Below, one piece after another: positions 60,192 to 64,000 of a DNA stretch of 64,000 bases (the stretch's first letter is position 1; every line of letters starts with the position of its first letter). The translations under genes and the position numbers were made by a program. Location: contig JAPYMA010000888.1 of assembly GCA_035041965.1 (NCBI GenBank), forward strand, positions 1 through 64,000, read 5' to 3'. This DNA comes from Anisakis pegreffii (lineage: Eukaryota; Nematoda; Chromadorea; Rhabditida; Anisakidae). A model generated the notes under the pieces. The model made no database searches, was not told the DNA's origin, and worked only from the letters and a program-made list of their open reading frames with translations.

Positions 60192-60708
60192 CAAGAGCCT
60201 TGATAACTTTCTTAGCAAATATCTCAGAATAACAGATGTTTGGAACTGGCATTGGCTGTACATTTTTGATGTATATACTGGATACATAAGAGCCATTGTA
60301 TTCGATGATACGATAGGTAACACATTGTTGATCTTGATGATATTCGAACGCATTACATCTGTTTTTCTTGTAATAACATTCCTCAGCGCATTTCATTACG
60401 GACGGTATGTTTTGAAGTTTTACACCATCGTATAAGTAAACAGATACATTTTGAAAATGGACGTAGTCAGCATCGTATGTGATGTCGGATTGATGACTTG
60501 GTAACGTTACCTCAATGTAATGGTATCAGTGCGCACGTTTTGACAGTAAATACTATCAAATAAACAATTTCAATAAATTTGCGAGCCGCGCCTCTTAAGC
60601 ACTGCAATGTCTCATGGAAGGCCTATTGAACATTTTTTATGAAATGCATTCAAAGTGCTAAAAACCTACCAGAACTAACAGCAGATATATTCTCACTGCA
60701 GAAAACAT
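60192..60708 (-). CDS. secreted PAN/apple-domain protein (3' end unresolved)
   Basis: Exon 1 (60708-60670) starts with ATG and encodes a signal peptide core (MFSAVRIYLLLVL) up to a GTAGGT donor. Exon 2 (60510-60192) joins in phase 0 and completes the signal (VTLPSHQ), then gives a PAN-like domain with the spacing CAEECYYKKNRCNAFEY then CVTY, and a final Cys in NICYSEIF, ending at a GTGAGT donor. PAN domains mediate protein or carbohydrate binding in secreted proteins and are common in nematode surface and excreted proteins. The downstream exon is unclear: the next good acceptor (59605) is in the wrong phase. Confidence 0.7.
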
Positions 60709-61170
60709 TTGGTTTCGTCAAGCAGATTTGCAACCAAGCTGCGGTGTATGATTTGTCGTTCTGACAAGAAATGAAGCACTATGAATAGATTTAGATATTG
60801 ACTATATCTGTGAGGCAGCCGACAGTAGCAGATTACAATTTGTGCTTTTATCAACGAAACGATGCCTTATATACCGCTCTCAAATGGTCACAAAAGCAAG
60901 TGGTTGCCATGCAATTAATCACATTATTAATCCTGAATGGATCCTTTGAATTTATTCGAACACCGAATTTTATCAACGACGTTAAATCCAAGACAACAGT
61001 AAATTATAATTTTTTTTCTGTGCAAGCGACAGGACGGTCTTTCCTTTGAATGACAAACAACATGCTCAAACAATATGCTCAATACGCTTAATACGAAGCG
61101 AGACCCTCTTTCCTTGTGCATGCACAGGACTTACTCAATCTCGAACTTGATAAAGCTATAGGAAATCCAC

Positions 61171-61488
61171 TTGAGCAGTTCTGTACAGCCAGAGAACCCG
61201 TTTGCTCACTTAATCCAATTCAGCTTCTCGGGCTCTCACAGGATAACTTCATGATTCTACACATTTGGATTCAATTCTAAAGCAAAGGCGCAACAAAAAT
61301 TCAATTCCAAGTTAAAGGCGCATCAAAATCCGCTATAAAACAAGTCACTAATACGTTGTTCACAACGTTTAGACATTCAAAAAGCAAAAAGTGATCACTG
61401 ATCACAACTCAATTTTACTTCATTTTCGCTAGGTTCGAGCAAATAAAAGTGAATAATGGAAGATGTAGTCATTCAACCACGGCTCAAG
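61171..61488. repeat. segmental duplication, copy 1
   Basis: Contains ACACATTTGGATTCAATTCTAA, CACTAATACGTTGTT, AACGTTTAGACATTC, AAAAAGTGATCACTGATCAC and TTCGAGCAAATAAAA in the same order as copy 2 (61755-62102). There is no coding frame. Copies differ by small indels and substitutions. Confidence 0.85.
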
Positions 61489-61754
61489 AACACCGAAACT
61501 AAACAGAGATTCCTCATGTGTGTAATCAATGGCCAACCACGTGGTGCGTCAGCTCATGTGACCTAAACCAACGTTCCGATCAGTCACACATACATAACCT
61601 AATTCAGGATACATACTTGTAAACTAGGGAGTTCTGCAAGTAAATAAGATACGTCGGTCTAATGCGGAGAAATTCTTAGAAACCGTGCATGAAATAACAG
61701 CTATGGAGTTTCCCTAACCCTTACCCTCTCTCATCATTACTGCGTCCGTAGAAC

Positions 61755-62102
61755 TTGCGCAGCTCTGTACAGCTAATATTGGAGAACCTGTTTGCTAACT
61801 TCATCCACCCTCAGCTTTACGGACTTTCATAGGCCAGCTTCATGGCTCAATGACTACACATTTGGATTCAATTCTAAATCAAAGACGCATCAAACTCTGC
61901 TTTAAAACCAGTCACTAATACGTTGTTCCCAACGTTTAGACATTCACAACAATATAAATACACTTGAATTCACAAGTAATATGATCAATCATAAACAAAA
62001 CAAAAAGTGATCACTGATCACAATTCAATTTTACTTCATTTTCCCTAGATTCGAGCAAATAAAAATGAATAATGGAAGATGTGGTCATTCAACCACTGCT
62101 TA
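61755..62102. repeat. segmental duplication, copy 2
   Basis: Direct repeat of 61171-61488, about 600 bp downstream, slightly longer through an insertion of about 45 bp between the ACGTTTAGACATTCA and AAAGTGATCACTGATCAC blocks. The palindrome GTGATCACTGATCAC is kept in both. Confidence 0.85.
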
Positions 62103-63074
62103 TTTATTGTTGCCCTAAATTAAACGAAAAGAACCTTGTAAGGACAAACGTTACAACTGGTCCGGGCGATTCGATGCACCATTAATCGCTTCATCGTGTA
62201 TATTAGAGAGATTGAACATCACCGATAATGTGTTGTAGTAAACAGTCGTTGAATTGATTGTTGGCGAATTGGAAGGTCTCGTTCGTAGTGTATGAGGATG
62301 GACAGTGGTATCACGATCAGTGCACAATGAGAATCATGTTTAGAACTAACCATCATAGCAATAAAAGTAACCGAGAAACAAGTCAAACCATAATGATGAT
62401 ACAGTCAACAAAAATTACGTCAAGTCAATTCATTCAGTGGAGGTGACTCCAAAGCTACATGTCGACTCGAATCAGCTCGAGTGCACATCAAAGTGAAGAA
62501 TCAGACTCAAAACAATAAACTTCTTTTTCAGATGCACTCAAAATCCTGCTATCTCGACAAGAATGAATAAAGAGAAGGTTCTAATCTATGCCACTTATCA
62601 CTCAAATCTCAAAGCCGTCATTTGAGTGGCCCTAATGATAATGCTTCAGCATTGGTCTCTCATGAGAACAACATTTTGAGGCTATAATTCTGCCGGTTCT
62701 AAGCCTGGAAAAACTTCGTGCTATCAGCCTGGAAAGAAGTCAAGCTTCCATATATCGGTTGAACTGCTTATTCCCAGCTTAACCTCAAGCTAAGATTTAT
62801 ACTCGCGATCATGGTCAGTCTCTCGAAGGCACAAGTGATATGTTGTAATGTTGTCGAGTCACTTCACTAGCACTAGCGAGAGGAAATGATTATACTGGCA
62901 ATGGAAAAGAAGTTGATTAATATCGAAGAAGTTGTATGAATGCAGTATGAACGTGGCACATAGATAAGCTTCGGCGAGTAACCACAAACACAAGAGAGAT
63001 TTCCCCTTATAATGTTTTCAATAACATTCAAACTAAGTGAAATGATTTAATGCATGTAGCCAATGATCAACCTG
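62103..63074. other. intergenic, no gene recognised
   Basis: No open frame longer than 62 codons and no repeat seen by eye. Confidence 0.45.
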
Positions 63075-63079
63075 ATGAA

Positions 63080-63420
63080 ATTCCCCCCTGTTAAGGGAAA
63101 GTGCGCACGGTGGGTCCGGGAACCCCCGTTACCTGAGCAAATGCCCGAAGGCACTACTCAGGCCAAGTTACGCGCAAGCCCTATCCCCGGTCAAATCGGC
63201 GCCTTTCCCGGGCCGGGAACGCCCGTATAATATTGCTGAGATTCAATGCTAGCAATACCCGGGTAAGTATTGTCAACATATTTTAGTTGTTTCTCCCCGA
63301 TTCGTCGAGACTGCCGGTAGGCGGGGAACACCTGTCGCATTTGCCTAAACCTAGCCCCACTTGTTGGCAGCTCGACGGGTTGGGAACACCCACGCGAACG
63401 AAATGTGCATTTTAAAATGA
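63080..63420. other. GC-rich island with four GGGAAC-CCC motifs
   Basis: An abrupt GC-rich block lies in AT-rich DNA. The plus-strand motif GGGAAC(C/G/A)CC recurs at about 63118, 63215, 63324 and 63382. A strong inverted repeat occurs near 63132-63162 (CCTGAG..GCC..GGC..CTCAGG). The minus strand carries a 77-codon open frame (63424-63191), rich in Arg, Gln and Pro, of unknown family. Composition and structure differ from everything else in the window, suggesting a mobile or satellite-derived piece. Confidence 0.55.
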
Positions 63421-63424
63421 GCAC

Positions 63425-64000
63425 TGGCTACATGCAATCAATCATTTTCACATTAGTCTGACTGCTGTCGAATCACACTACGAGGGAGACCGTCTTCGAG
63501 TCATCCATATGGCAACTCGACTCTTCAAGATGAGTGGTCCAGGCGAACTTTCCAGACCTACTACCACATCCATAAAACAGTTCACACCCTACGGTATTGA
63601 AACTCAAATTTCAACCTAACATGCCAGTGTACCCATTATCCATGCTTAGTGCTATCCCTACCACTTCCAAACCACTTTCATATTACAATTGTGCCTTGAG
63701 AAAAACAACACATCTCGCAAGCCTATCCCTCAGCCTGAATGTCACCTAGGCTTCTGCAGTTGGCAACATATACAGAAGTTTAATCTTCATCCGTGCTGTA
63801 AACATGAGTTCTACCTAAACTCAAATATGACCGAACTATAGCTATTCAAATTGCGTATCCATGATAAACCAATGTCGAAGAGAGAACATGTCATATTATA
63901 ATACTATATGTAAATTAAACATGAGTGAGAAAATATTTCCAAATCGAACACATTCACAATAATACACATTAACAAATAATTGATAATTGATCTTAAAAGA
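63425..64000. other. window end, no gene recognised
   Basis: AT-rich to mixed sequence without open frames of note. Confidence 0.4.

Noticed and set aside
1..64000. CRISPR arrays, bacterial operons, rRNA genes
   Set aside because: No regularly spaced identical repeats, no Shine-Dalgarno-led gene chains and no rRNA-like blocks; intron structure shows a eukaryotic genome.

Overview
The window looks like nuclear DNA of a nematode. It is AT-rich. Genes are split into short exons by introns with GT..AG ends and TTTCAG-type acceptors, and one acceptor abuts an initiator ATG as in spliced-leader trans-splicing. The families also fit: UDP-glucuronosyltransferase, Cys-loop receptor ligand-binding domain, PAN and C-type lectin secreted proteins, and a Ty3/Gypsy-like retroelement. 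The species cannot be told from the sequence. Exons were assembled by eye from splice signals and reading phase, so phase-consistent joins are reliable and the flagged joins are not.

Layout. 0.2-4.3 kb: a secreted Pro/Cys-rich repeat protein (-), a two-exon 3' gene end (+) and a small single-pass membrane protein with a PPxY tail (-). 6.6-8.0 kb: decayed coding sequence. 8.4-9.9 kb: a four-exon gene (-) for a secreted Cys-loop ligand-binding domain with no visible channel segments, next to a tRNA-like element. 10-24 kb: gene-poor, with one unknown terminal exon (+) and a 791-bp non-autonomous hAT-type element flanked by a perfect 8-bp target duplication. 24.1-32.1 kb: a UDP-glucuronosyltransferase gene (-) whose last intron carries a complete but internally deleted LTR retrotransposon (24585-27190) in the opposite orientation.

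34.9-46.2 kb: a gene of about 20 exons (+) for a PHF14-type PHD-finger chromatin protein. 48.5-52.7 kb: a nine-exon gene (+) for a pipsqueak-type HTH protein with a long acidic, Ser/Asn-rich middle. 53.5-54.1 kb: a complete three-exon SDHAF3/ACN9 gene (+). 55-61 kb: a cluster of small secreted-protein genes on the minus strand (repeat peptide, Gln/Pro-rich tail, C-type lectin fragment, PAN-domain protein). 61-64 kb: a local segmental duplication and a GC-rich island with a recurring short motif.

Functionally the window mixes housekeeping and regulatory genes on the plus strand (PHF14, HTH-psq, SDHAF3) with secreted or detoxification genes on the minus strand. The most notable signals are the TM-less Cys-loop domain gene with a 22-nt putative microexon encoding the missing Cys-loop motif, the nested gag-protease/integrase-tail deletion element, and the hAT-type element with intact target duplication.
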